Below, in pieces: positions 54,545 through 62,458 of a stretch of DNA of 64,000 nucleotides. Both the position numbers and the translations under genes were made by a program. The DNA lies in assembly GCF_042435035.1 (NCBI RefSeq), contig NZ_JBHMQT010000037.1:121813-185812 (forward strand), read 5' to 3'. This DNA is from Sphaerimonospora cavernae. GTDB lineage: Bacteria; Actinomycetota; Actinomycetes; Streptosporangiales; Streptosporangiaceae. Below the pieces are notes generated by a model, which ran no database searches, was not told the origin of the DNA, and was given only the letters and a program-made list of their open reading frames with translations. How positions within the stretch are numbered: the stretch's first letter is position 1; the number at the start of each line of letters is the position of its first letter.

Positions 54545-54587
54545 TGCGGCACCGTCCGTGGTCTCCCACCCCAGGCGCCATCACGGA

Positions 54588-55088
54588 TCAGTCGTACTCG
54601 AGGTCGGGAATCGATGAGGGAGGGTCCGGGCTACGCCATACCACGACATATCCGTCATGGGCATCCTCAACAGCAGCACTCAATTGATCAAGGTCGAAAT
54701 CCGGCAAATACCTCAAGCGTGTCAGGAAAGAGGCGTCGGTCGCCGACCGCGGGACGACGCAGCCCTCACCCTCGCTGTCCAGAAGGACGATGAAAACGTC
54801 GCCGTCGGCGGGCACGTGGCCGCCGACCCTGACCTCCACGACGTCTTCCCACGCGAGGGCCTCGACGCTGCCGTCCGCGTAATGGCGGGTCACGCCTTCT
54901 TCGGTGACGTACACATAGGAATCCGGCACTGGGTCGCCGTGCATGGGCGCGATTGTGACGACTTGACGCCGCACCCGCAAGCGAACCGGCGGAAGGTCGT
55001 ACGTGTCACGGAAGGATCCGGGGCGCGATCGTCGCGGGCCGACGCCGGTCTCCGAACCTGTCGTACGACCACGCGTCCCGGTCGGCAT
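54588..55088 (-). CDS. Unknown soluble protein
   Basis: A protein of about 166 residues if the ATG at 55088 is used, which has a GAGGTGGGG sequence a little upstream, or 118 residues from the ATG at 54944. The N-terminal extension is Arg/Thr/Gly-rich and may not be translated. The core contains YVYVTEEGVTRHYADGSVEA, LAWEDVVEVRVGGHVP and VFIVLLDSEGEGCVVPRSA, with alternating beta strands that recall small PH-like folds. No family could be named. It is convergent with the LCP gene. Confidence 0.6.
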   Translation of the reverse strand: MPTGTRGRTTGSETGVGPRRSRPGSFRDTYDLPPVRLRVRRQVVTIAPMHGDPVPDSYVYVTEEGVTRHYADGSVEALAWEDVVEVRVGGHVPADGDVFIVLLDSEGEGCVVPRSATDASFLTRLRYLPDFDLDQLSAAVEDAHDGYVVVWRSPDPPSSIPDLEYD

Positions 55089-55253
55089 CGACAGCACCCC
55101 ACCTCAAATCTAGGACAAAATCGTATAAGTCGCCATAAACAGGATGTTACAGCGAACTGTCCCCCAACTGTTAAGAACCCTCGCTGGTGGTGCGCCTCAC
55201 GGATTGCTAGGGTTTCGCCACTATTAAGTGAGGGGTCAGGACGGGCAAGGTTT

Positions 55254-57398
55254 ATGGCTGGCCGAAAGCGCTCTATTCGATTCAAGATCACGGCGATCCT
55301 GCTCGTGCCGACCATCGCTCTGGTGATGACGTGGGGGTTCGCCGCCACGCTCACCATTCGGCAGGGCGTCGAGCTGCTCCGGATCCAGACCGTCTTCACG
55401 AACGTGGTGCAGCCCATGGCGGGCGTGATCCTGCAACTGCAGCGTGAGCGCCTGCTGACCGCCGAATGCCTCAACTCTCCCGTCCCGCTCAAGAGTGAGC
55501 TCGACAAGGAGCGTAAGGTCACCGACGAGGCGGTGGCGGAGCTCGCCCGGTCATCCTCGAGCGTCAAGGACGACACGCCTCCCGGGATGTGGAACCGGAT
55601 CCAGGAGCTGATCAGCCGGGCACGCAAGCTCGACGGACTGCGCGACCGGGTCGACCGCCACGCGCTGCACAGCCTCGATGCCATTGAGGAATACACCGCG
55701 GTGGCTGACATCGGCTTCCTGGCCTATGACTATCTGATGATCTCCGCGGACATCGACATGATCGAGCAGACCAGGGCGATCGTCCTGATAGTCCGCGGCC
55801 ACGAGCTGGTGAGCCAGCAGTCGGCGCTGCTCGCCGGGGTGCAGACAGCGGGCCGGATAACGCAGGACGAGCGCGACGCCTTCGCCGCGATGGTCGGCAA
55901 GCGGCGGCTGCTCTACAGCCTCGGCACAGGTCAGCTCGACGCGGAACTGCTTCAGCCGTTCACCGACCTGAACACCAGCGCCCTCTACAGCTCGTTCACG
56001 TCGATCGAGGACCAGATAGTCAAGCGGATCAAGCCCGACAAGCCGCTGCCGTCGAGCGCGCAATCCTGGCCGACGGTCGCCGAGGGGCTGTCCAAGAAGT
56101 TCGAGGAGCTCACGCTCGGGGTGGGCATGACCCTCACCGCGCGGGCCGCCCCGCGGGCCCAGGGCATCCTCATCAGCATCGCCGTCATCGGCGTCGCGGG
56201 ACTCCTCGCGATCCTCGCCACCGCCTTCGTCTCACTCCGGTTCGCGAGGAGGATCACCGGCGAGCTCACCGGGCTCCAGCATGCCGCGACCGAGCTCGCC
56301 GACCTGCGACTTCCCCGCATCATCAACCGCCTCCGACGCGGCGAGGACGTCGACGTGGCGGCCGAGACCCCGCCCGCGCTCAAGACCGCCGAGACCGTCG
56401 AGGTGGAGAGCGTCAACAATGCGTTCACCTCGGTGCAGCTCACCGCGATCGAGTCCGCCGTCCACGAGGCCGAGCTGCGCAAGGGCGTCAACAAGGTCTT
56501 CCTCAACCTGGCGCGCCGCAACCAGTCGCTCCTGCAGCGGCAGCTCGGCATGCTCGACGGCCTGGAGCGGGAGGTCACGGACCACGAAGTCCTGGAGAAG
56601 CTGTTCGGGATCGACCACCTGACCACCCGCATGCGTCGGCACGCCGAAGGCCTGATCATCCTGTCGGGTGCGGCCCCGGCCCGGGGCTGGCGCGACCCGG
56701 TCAACCTCTTCGACGTGGTCCGCGCCGCGATCGAAGAGGTCGAGGACTACCTGCGGATCGACGTGATCGTGCCGCACGGCCACGCTCTGGTCGGCAGCGC
56801 GGTCACCGACATCATCCACCTCCTGGCCGAGCTGATCGAGAACGCCGCGATCTTCTCGCCGCCGCACACGCGGGTCCAGGTCCGCGGTGAGATGGTCGCC
56901 CGGGGCTTCGCCCTGGAGATCGAGGACCGCGGCCTCGGCCTGGCGCCGGAGGAGCTGGCACGGATCAACGAACTGCTCGCCAACGCGCCCGAATTCGATC
57001 TCGCCGACAGCGACCGGCTCGGCCTCTTCGTCGTCGCGCGCCTCGCCCATCGTCACAACGTGCGCGTCTCGCTGCGGCCCTCGCCGTACGGCGGGACGAG
57101 CGCGGTCGTGCTCGTCCCGCAGGAACTGGTCGTGGAGACCGAGGCCCGGGATCTTTCCGTCGAGCGAATCGCCGCACCGCACCCCGCTCCCGCTCTTGCG
57201 CTGACCCCGCCGGCCGTCGACATCCCCGCCGCTGATCCGCGAGGCCGCGGTGAACTGGGCAACCGGGATGACGACGGGGACGAGTTGCCAAGGCGCGTCC
57301 GGCAGGCGAACCTTGCACCACAACTGCGTGACGAGCGGGCCGACTTGTTCTCCTCCTTCCAGGCGGGCTGGCAGCGCGCTCAGGAGGACGACACATGA
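55254..57398 (+). CDS. Nitrate/nitrite-sensor type histidine kinase (CvnA-like)
   Basis: A 714-residue membrane kinase-like protein. A helix at about 13-33 is followed by an extracytoplasmic NIT-type sensor to about 290, a second helix about 305-330 with a HAMP-like region, a linker helix set and an HATPase part with HLLAELIENAAIFSPPHTRV (N box) and LEIEDRGLGLAPEEL (G1 box). The last 80 residues are Pro/Arg-rich. This is the architecture of conservon CvnA proteins. The ATG at 55254 is used; its stop overlaps the DUF742 gene by 4 bp. The usual roadblock and GTPase genes are absent. Confidence 0.88.
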   Translation: MAGRKRSIRFKITAILLVPTIALVMTWGFAATLTIRQGVELLRIQTVFTNVVQPMAGVILQLQRERLLTAECLNSPVPLKSELDKERKVTDEAVAELARSSSSVKDDTPPGMWNRIQELISRARKLDGLRDRVDRHALHSLDAIEEYTAVADIGFLAYDYLMISADIDMIEQTRAIVLIVRGHELVSQQSALLAGVQTAGRITQDERDAFAAMVGKRRLLYSLGTGQLDAELLQPFTDLNTSALYSSFTSIEDQIVKRIKPDKPLPSSAQSWPTVAEGLSKKFEELTLGVGMTLTARAAPRAQGILISIAVIGVAGLLAILATAFVSLRFARRITGELTGLQHAATELADLRLPRIINRLRRGEDVDVAAETPPALKTAETVEVESVNNAFTSVQLTAIESAVHEAELRKGVNKVFLNLARRNQSLLQRQLGMLDGLEREVTDHEVLEKLFGIDHLTTRMRRHAEGLIILSGAAPARGWRDPVNLFDVVRAAIEEVEDYLRIDVIVPHGHALVGSAVTDIIHLLAELIENAAIFSPPHTRVQVRGEMVARGFALEIEDRGLGLAPEELARINELLANAPEFDLADSDRLGLFVVARLAHRHNVRVSLRPSPYGGTSAVVLVPQELVVETEARDLSVERIAAPHPAPALALTPPAVDIPAADPRGRGELGNRDDDGDELPRRVRQANLAPQLRDERADLFSSFQAGWQRAQEDDT

Positions 57399-57748
57399 CG
57401 GAGCAGGAATTCGGGCCGCTACTGCGGCCCTACACCCTCACCCGAGGTCGGACCCGCCCGACGGGGCCCGAGTTCGACATGATGATGATCATTCGGGCCG
57501 CCTCCTCGGCCTACGACCGCACCGCCGGGCTCGCCCCCGAGCACCTGCGGATCCTCAACCTCTGCCAATCGCCGGCCTCGGTCGCGGACATCGCCGGGGA
57601 GTTGAACCTGTCGCTGAACGTCGTACGGATCCTCCTCAGCGATCTACGCGACCAGAGCCTGATCACGGCTCGCCCGCCGGCGACCGTCGCACAGCTTCCC
57701 CAGGAGCACATCCTCCGGGAGGTGATCCAGGGCCTGCAGGCGCTGTGA
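57395..57748 (+). CDS. DUF742 protein (CvnC-like)
   Basis: A 117-residue DUF742 protein with RPYTLTRGRTRPTG near the N-terminus and a winged-helix-like C-terminal part (SPASVADIAGELNLSLNVVR, LLSDLRDQSLI). It overlaps the sensor kinase gene by 4 bp, as in conservon operons, where it normally sits between the roadblock protein CvnB and the GTPase CvnD. Here neither neighbour follows; the next gene is convergent. It may link the kinase to a partner encoded elsewhere. Confidence 0.9.
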   Translation: MTEQEFGPLLRPYTLTRGRTRPTGPEFDMMMIIRAASSAYDRTAGLAPEHLRILNLCQSPASVADIAGELNLSLNVVRILLSDLRDQSLITARPPATVAQLPQEHILREVIQGLQAL

Positions 57749-57761
57749 CGGCAGCCTGCCT

Positions 57762-57787
57762 CCCGCCCACGTCCAGGCCCGGGCGGG
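57762..57787. terminator. Hairpin between convergent genes
   Basis: CCCGCCC and GGGCGGG form a 7-bp GC stem over a 12-base loop, 13 bp after the DUF742 stop and close to the stop of the opposing gene at 57793. It could serve both transcripts. Confidence 0.5.
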
Positions 57788-57792
57788 CGAGA

Positions 57793-58194
57793 TCAGGACG
57801 GGCACTCCTCGAGCAGCCGGTTGACATGCCGGCGTGCGGGCGCGATGAGCTCCTCCGTGTAGCGGTCGAGCGTCGTCGCGCACGCCGCCACGTCGGCGGT
57901 CTCGGCCAGGGGCAGAACAAGGCAGGCTTCCGCACCGTCCAGCACGATCTCGCCCCGCACCGCGAATCCCCCATCAGCCGGGACCACGACCGACATCTCG
58001 AAGACGATCTCGTGTCCGGGGAGCGTGAGCTCCAGGCCCAGCCGTACGGCCCGGCCCGCCAGATCTGAGATCGGCGCCCAGCGGACGTGGGGGAAGTTGG
58101 CATCGGAAAGCGACCGGCCGGTGTCGCTGAACCGCGCCGCCGTCCGCATCAGAGCTCTCAGGAGATCGGCGGCGCCCTTGCTGTTCGCGTCCAC
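57793..58194 (-). CDS. Unknown soluble protein
   Basis: A 133-residue protein with a GTG start. It has a helical N-terminus, an antiparallel-looking beta section (VRLGLELTLPGHEIVFEMSV, FAVRGEIVLDGAEACLVL) and a final helix rich in Glu/Arg. No catalytic motif, signal or membrane segment is seen. It stands alone, convergent with DUF742 and followed in the same direction by a secreted protein gene. I do not recognise a family. Confidence 0.65.
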   Translation of the reverse strand: MDANSKGAADLLRALMRTAARFSDTGRSLSDANFPHVRWAPISDLAGRAVRLGLELTLPGHEIVFEMSVVVPADGGFAVRGEIVLDGAEACLVLPLAETADVAACATTLDRYTEELIAPARRHVNRLLEECPS

Positions 58195-58304
58195 CCCGGA
58201 AGGTTAGATCATCCGAAGTTCACAATCAGCCAAATTCTGGTTGTTCAGCGTGATTTATCCCCGTCACGGGCGGATCGACGGGACTCGGCCGAGCATCGCG
58301 CCAG

Positions 58305-58769
58305 TCAGCGGAAGGCGTAGCACTCCACCTCGGCGCGGCGATGGGTCATCCCGCCCTGCACGGACTCCTGGACGCAGGCCTGCTCGCGTTCGCTCAGCTT
58401 CAGCTCGCCGCAGACGGTGACGCCGGAGTAGGCACGGCAGTCCAGCGTGGGGTCGTGCTTGCCGACGCGGTACTGTTCGGCGACGTCCGCCCGGCACTGT
58501 TCGCGGGCCTCCTGCGTATCCGCGTAGCGGCACTGGTTGAGAAGGATCTTGTACTGGTCCTCGCTCACCTGCCGCGGCGCCTTCGCCGGCTGCTGTGACG
58601 CCGTGCCCGACTGGACACCCGGCTGGACACCCGACTGGGCGCCCGGCTGCGGTTCCGGTGGCCCCCCGGCCCGCGATCCGGCGTGCGAATGGACGTTGCC
58701 TGCGCCGGCGGCGGTCGTGCCCAGCATGGTCATCGTGGCGAACACGGCGACTGCGAAGATCTTCTTCAT
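58305..58769 (-). CDS. Small secreted protein with six cysteines
   Basis: A 154-residue exported protein. The signal peptide covers about residues 1-23 (MKKIFAVAVFATMTMLG start). A Pro/Gln/Gly linker with short repeats (QSGVQPGVQSG) follows, then a helical domain of about 90 residues with six cysteines (QCRY, QCRA, DCRAY, VCGEL, ACVQE, ECYAF) probably forming three disulfides. The ATG at 58769 has GGGGGAA upstream. Function unknown; no family recognised. Confidence 0.72.
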   Translation of the reverse strand: MKKIFAVAVFATMTMLGTTAAGAGNVHSHAGSRAGGPPEPQPGAQSGVQPGVQSGTASQQPAKAPRQVSEDQYKILLNQCRYADTQEAREQCRADVAEQYRVGKHDPTLDCRAYSGVTVCGELKLSEREQACVQESVQGGMTHRRAEVECYAFR

Positions 58770-58997
58770 GGCATTCCCCCTCCTGGGAACGTACCCGCCG
58801 AGAGGGAATACCGACCTCCATGCGGCTTTCGGCGGATCCACAGCGATCTATCGGCACGCGTTCAGCGGGACGTCCGCAACGTGCTGGTCGACGCGGACGG
58901 CGCTCAGGCCGAGGTTCGGGGCGAAACTGATCGCCACATTCGCGACGGATAACCCCGGGCCCTTGGGCGGCGCGGCATGGACTGACGGCCCGCTCGG

Positions 58998-59516
58998 CTA
59001 GCGCGGGTTCGAACGGAACTCTGCCCACAGATCGACTGCCTGCTGCAAATCGAGAGCGGCGACGTCCTCGCGAGACATGCCGACCGTATAAATCAGACGC
59101 TCCGCGAGCCAGTCCGGGACCGGTTCCCGGGGAGACGGTTGATTGACGCGGACGTGGTCGGCCATCGCACCGAGGCGTTCAATGATCTGGCCAAGCAGCA
59201 CTGTTTCGGGACGCCCCTCCCCGGCGGCACGGACCCTGGCCGTGGCCTCGGCGTACACCTCGGCGTCGGCTTTTTCGCCAACGGCCCACGCCTCGCAGAT
59301 CTCGATCGACTTATCGGCAACGATGCGGTAGACGACCCGCCATGTGTTGCGCCCCACCACAAGCTTCCGGAATCCGGTCAGCTCTCCAGCCAGGGGATAG
59401 CCCGCCTCGGGATCGTCGAGCAGAAGGAGGATCTTTTTGAGCACCTTTGGCGCGGCATCGGGGCCGATCCGCCGCAGATCATCGACGGCCGGATCGGTGA
59501 AGACGATATCGGCCAC
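58998..59516 (-). CDS. RelE/ParE-type toxin with a C-terminal extension
   Basis: A 172-residue protein. Residues 1-85 show the RelE/ParE fold: FTDPAVDDLRRIGPDAAPKV, GYPLAGELTGFRKLVVGRNT and WRVVYRIVADKSIEICE. Residues 86-172 are an extra Ala/Glu/Arg-rich helical part not found in standard toxins of 85-100 residues. It follows the antitoxin gene after only two bases, in the usual antitoxin-first order. An mRNA-cleaving or gyrase-targeting activity is inferred from the family. The GTG at 59516 is the start. Confidence 0.82.
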   Translation of the reverse strand: MADIVFTDPAVDDLRRIGPDAAPKVLKKILLLLDDPEAGYPLAGELTGFRKLVVGRNTWRVVYRIVADKSIEICEAWAVGEKADAEVYAEATARVRAAGEGRPETVLLGQIIERLGAMADHVRVNQPSPREPVPDWLAERLIYTVGMSREDVAALDLQQAVDLWAEFRSNPR

Positions 59517-59518
59517 GG

Positions 59519-59827
59519 CTACTCGTCGTCCGGCATCGCCGCCAGGGATTCACGGGTGTGTCCGAAAGCGGTGAGCACATCGTTGAGCGATACACGCTCC
59601 CCGGTATCGGTGACCGAGCGTGCGAGCACCAGCGCCAGATCCCGCAGATCGGCCGCCGCCGCCTCCAACTCCTCCAGCCGACGAATGCTCACGACCGCCG
59701 CCACCGGTCGGTGCCGGCGAGTCACGACCAGATCGTTCCCCTGCTCGGCGTCGGCGACCAGTCGCGCGACTCCGCGCTGGGCCGCCTCCGTGACGCTCAA
59801 CTCAGTGGCATCATGCAACATCGTCAT
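59519..59827 (-). CDS. Phd/YefM-type antitoxin
   Basis: A 102-residue antitoxin. The N-terminal part (MTMLHDATELSVTEAAQRGVA, DLVVTRRHRPVAAVVSIRRLEEL) is the Phd/YefM DNA-binding and dimerisation fold; the C-terminal 35 residues are the likely toxin-neutralising arm. It begins eight bases from the operator at 59835-59858, which would give autorepression by the antitoxin or the complex. It forms a pair with the downstream RelE-type toxin. Confidence 0.87.
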   Translation of the reverse strand: MTMLHDATELSVTEAAQRGVARLVADAEQGNDLVVTRRHRPVAAVVSIRRLEELEAAAADLRDLALVLARSVTDTGERVSLNDVLTAFGHTRESLAAMPDDE

Positions 59828-59834
59828 GCAGCTA

Positions 59835-59858
59835 CTGTATAGAAACCTGTACAGAAAC
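59835..59858 (-). promoter_or_regulatory. Operator of the toxin-antitoxin pair (two 12-bp repeats)
   Basis: CTGTATAGAAAC is followed at once by CTGTACAGAAAC, differing by one base. Each core (CTGTA(T/C)AG) is a near or exact palindrome. The pair ends eight bases before the antitoxin ATG, so it should overlap the promoter's -10 region or the 5' end of a short leader. This is the expected layout for a conditionally cooperative Phd-type operator. Confidence 0.7.
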
Positions 59859-59938
59859 TCTATCGCCTCGCCGACCGACTGAGGTCACCCGCACCCGCGG
59901 CACGGGCCGAATCTTCGGCATTCATGCCGAAGAGTGCG

Positions 59939-60400
59939 TCAGTCCTGGCCGGTTCGTCGCCGGGTGACAGCCTCATGGACGTCGCCGAGGAAGGCTTCGA
60001 TGGTCGCCTGGTCCGCGGCGTCGAACCGTCCGAGGACGGCGACGACCTCATGGATGAGCGGGCCGAAGAAGCCCCATCCGAGCGCGACCGCGCTCTCATC
60101 CACTTTCAGCAGCACACGCCGGCGGTCTCGGGTGTCGCGTTCCCGGCGCACATGACCGAGTCTTTCCAGCCGGTCGATCACCGCAGTCGTACCCGCGGAA
60201 TTGAGGCCGAGATGCGCCCCCAGCGTTCCCGGGGTGGCGGGCGCGCCTGTGCGTGCGGCGTCCAGGAGGCAGATGAGCGCGCGCACATCGGTCGGATGGA
60301 GGGCATGCCGGGCGGCGAACTTCTCCCCGATCCGGTCGAGTTCCAGGGTGATGGCGCGCAGCAGGTGCACCACGCGCATCCCGGCGTCCTGTTCGTGCAC
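59939..60400 (-). CDS. MarR-family transcriptional regulator
   Basis: A 153-residue regulator with the MarR winged helix: helix region LRAITLELDRIGEKFAARH, recognition area LGAHLGLNSAGTTAVIDRLE and the wing RLGHVRRERDTRDRRRVLL, whose Asp-Arg-Arg is the family signature. The C-terminal helices dimerise. It diverges from an alpha/beta hydrolase gene over a perfect palindrome, so it probably represses itself and the hydrolase. The ligand is unknown; aromatic or oxidant sensing is usual for the family. Confidence 0.9.
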   Translation of the reverse strand: MHEQDAGMRVVHLLRAITLELDRIGEKFAARHALHPTDVRALICLLDAARTGAPATPGTLGAHLGLNSAGTTAVIDRLERLGHVRRERDTRDRRRVLLKVDESAVALGWGFFGPLIHEVVAVLGRFDAADQATIEAFLGDVHEAVTRRRTGQD

Positions 60401-60447
60401 GTCGCCTGCCGCCTTCCTCCGTCATGGCCACCGCAATATTATGGCAA

Positions 60448-60466
60448 TATCTCGTTCAACGAGATA
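60448..60466. promoter_or_regulatory. 19-bp palindrome between MarR and hydrolase (candidate MarR operator)
   Basis: TATCTCGTT and AACGAGATA are perfect 9-bp arms around a single C, in the 98-bp divergent gap. The sequence and placement are typical of a MarR operator. Confidence 0.75.
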
Positions 60467-60498
60467 CTTGTTGGGCGAGTTACCTGTCGAGGTGAGGT

Positions 60499-61365
60499 AT
60501 GTCCGATGACGGTCACGCCGCGAGCGCGGCCTTCCTCGCCGCCTATGACGCGGTCCTGGAACGTTGGCCGGTCAAGGTCGAGCCGATCGACCTGCCGTCG
60601 GCGTACGGCACGACCCGGGTGAACGCGTGCGGACCCGCGGACGCCCCGCCACTGATCCTGCTGCACGGCGGCGGCACCACCGCGGCATCGTGGTTCGCCA
60701 ACGTCGCGGAACTCGCCCGCCGGCATCGGGTGTACGCCGTGGACCGCATCGGTGAGCCGGGACGGAGCATCCGGGGCGAACGACCTCCTCGCGACGTCCC
60801 CGGCCTGCTCGACTGGCTGGACGGGGTGCTCGACGGGCTCAGAATCGGGAGCGCCGCCGTCTGCGGGCACTCCTACGGCGGGTGGATCGCCCTGACGTAC
60901 GCCCTCCACGCGCCCCAGCGGGTCCGGCGGCTCGTTCTCCTCGACCCGACGCAATGTTGCGGCGGCTTCCGGGTCGGATACCTGGCACGCGCGCTGCCGT
61001 CCCTCATCAGGCCGACGGGCTCGCGTGCACGAGCCTTCCTGGCGTGGGAGACCGGCGGCGTTGAAGCCGACCCCGCCTGGCTGCGGCTGTACGGCCTGGC
61101 CGCGGAGTTCCCAGACACAAAAGTCGTGATCGGCAAACGGCCCAAGCCCGGATCGCTGCGCGCACTCACGACACCGACCCTGGTGCTCCTCGCCGGACGC
61201 GGCAGGGCGCACGACCCTTTTCGCATCGCATCCGCCGTCATGCGCGTCCTGCCGCACGCGGAAACCACGGTGCTACCGGACCTCTCCCATCACGCGATGC
61301 CCTGGCACGAGGCCGCCGACATCAACACCCGCATCGTCGATTTTCTCGACAGGACCGCGACCTGA
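60499..61365 (+). CDS. Alpha/beta hydrolase
   Basis: A 288-residue serine hydrolase fold enzyme. The oxyanion-hole region is LILLHGGGTTAASWF, the nucleophile elbow is GHSYGG (Ser in VCGHSYGGWIALTYALH), and the catalytic His is in LPDLSHHAMPWHEA. Asp is likely in DPF after the LLAGRG strand. No signal peptide. It diverges from the MarR gene and is probably induced by the MarR ligand, which may be its substrate. Specific activity cannot be assigned. Confidence 0.88.
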   Translation: MSDDGHAASAAFLAAYDAVLERWPVKVEPIDLPSAYGTTRVNACGPADAPPLILLHGGGTTAASWFANVAELARRHRVYAVDRIGEPGRSIRGERPPRDVPGLLDWLDGVLDGLRIGSAAVCGHSYGGWIALTYALHAPQRVRRLVLLDPTQCCGGFRVGYLARALPSLIRPTGSRARAFLAWETGGVEADPAWLRLYGLAAEFPDTKVVIGKRPKPGSLRALTTPTLVLLAGRGRAHDPFRIASAVMRVLPHAETTVLPDLSHHAMPWHEAADINTRIVDFLDRTAT

Positions 61366-61399
61366 AACCGAACCCCAGGCCGCCGTCGGGCAAAAGCCG

Positions 61400-62263
61400 T
61401 CAGGACGTACCGTGGCGTAGTTCGAGGGCGAGCGAGCGCAGCCACGGCTGGGCGAACGAGGGCTCCTCGGCCATTTGACGGGCAATCCTGGTCCGTACGG
61501 CGGACGTACGGCCCCGCTCGACGAGGGCGACGGCCTCCGCGAGAGCGTCAAGCGTCTTGTCGTCGCGCCGGGGCGCGGTGACCGTCTCGTCCGCCCAGCG
61601 GATGCGCCGGAACGACAGCGTGAGCTTGTGCTGGTGATTTCCCAGATAGCTCCAGGCGTACGGGTGGATCGACACATTTGTGACGTTCCTGCGGGGCAGA
61701 TCGGTCGTCCACTCCGCGGCCTGCCACCAACGCCAGGTCTTCGGGCTGGTCTTCCCGCGTGCGGTGATGCCGAGGAAGCGCAGCTTGAGCCGGATGACAT
61801 CCCAGGGCTCGCGCTCTTCGTCCACCCAGTCTCGGAGGAAGCCGTAGAGGTGGGTGAAGGTGTAACCGGCGTGGACGAGGTCGGCCAACACGAACGGCCT
61901 CCTGCGGCGGGCCAGCCGTCGAGGGCTGAGGCCCATGGCGTCCAGGTTGGCCCGCATCTGGCGGACCTCATGGGCGAGCAGCGGCCGTTCGAGCCGGTAG
62001 GAGAACGGCAACAGGCGCACCCGGTCGGGCCGCGAGGTGGCCGACAGCGCGCCCGACAACAGATCGAAGACGCTGTCGGTCGAGCGCCCGACGAAATGCA
62101 CGTCGCCGTCGCCGCTGCGGGCCAGCACCTTCGCCCCGCACTCGATCAGGGCGTCCAGGTACGGCAGCGCGGGCTCGGGACGCCCCTCCAGCAGGTTGCC
62201 GAGTTGGTCGCGGCGGACCAGATCCCATCGGAACGGCAGGTTCGGTGTCGCCATTCCCATCAT
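61400..62263 (-). CDS. Unknown soluble protein
   Basis: A 287-residue basic, Arg-rich protein. It has a conserved-looking block DVHFVGRSTDSVFDLLSGAL near residue 55 and RPFVLADLVHAGYTFTHLYG near 130; the first recalls a nucleotide or phosphoribosyl-binding segment, but the similarity is weak. Trp-rich patches follow (KTWRWWQAAEWTTD). No membrane helix or signal. I do not recognise the family. The preferred start is ATG at 62263; Met residues just after it are also possible. Confidence 0.7.
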   Translation of the reverse strand: MMGMATPNLPFRWDLVRRDQLGNLLEGRPEPALPYLDALIECGAKVLARSGDGDVHFVGRSTDSVFDLLSGALSATSRPDRVRLLPFSYRLERPLLAHEVRQMRANLDAMGLSPRRLARRRRPFVLADLVHAGYTFTHLYGFLRDWVDEEREPWDVIRLKLRFLGITARGKTSPKTWRWWQAAEWTTDLPRRNVTNVSIHPYAWSYLGNHQHKLTLSFRRIRWADETVTAPRRDDKTLDALAEAVALVERGRTSAVRTRIARQMAEEPSFAQPWLRSLALELRHGTS

Positions 62264-62458
62264 GATGGCGTTTCACGGACCGTCGGCGCTTCTGCTTTTT
62301 CGCTCGTACGCTCGGCAGGAGACACCGTTCAACTGACTTGGTTCGCGAACGCGGGATTTAGGGACGCTGCTTCTGGCAGAGCTTCGGCCGATTGACCCGA
62401 CGGATCCGATCACGCTCCTGGAACTGTCCGATCCGGGTGCGCCATCTTCCCGCGTTCC

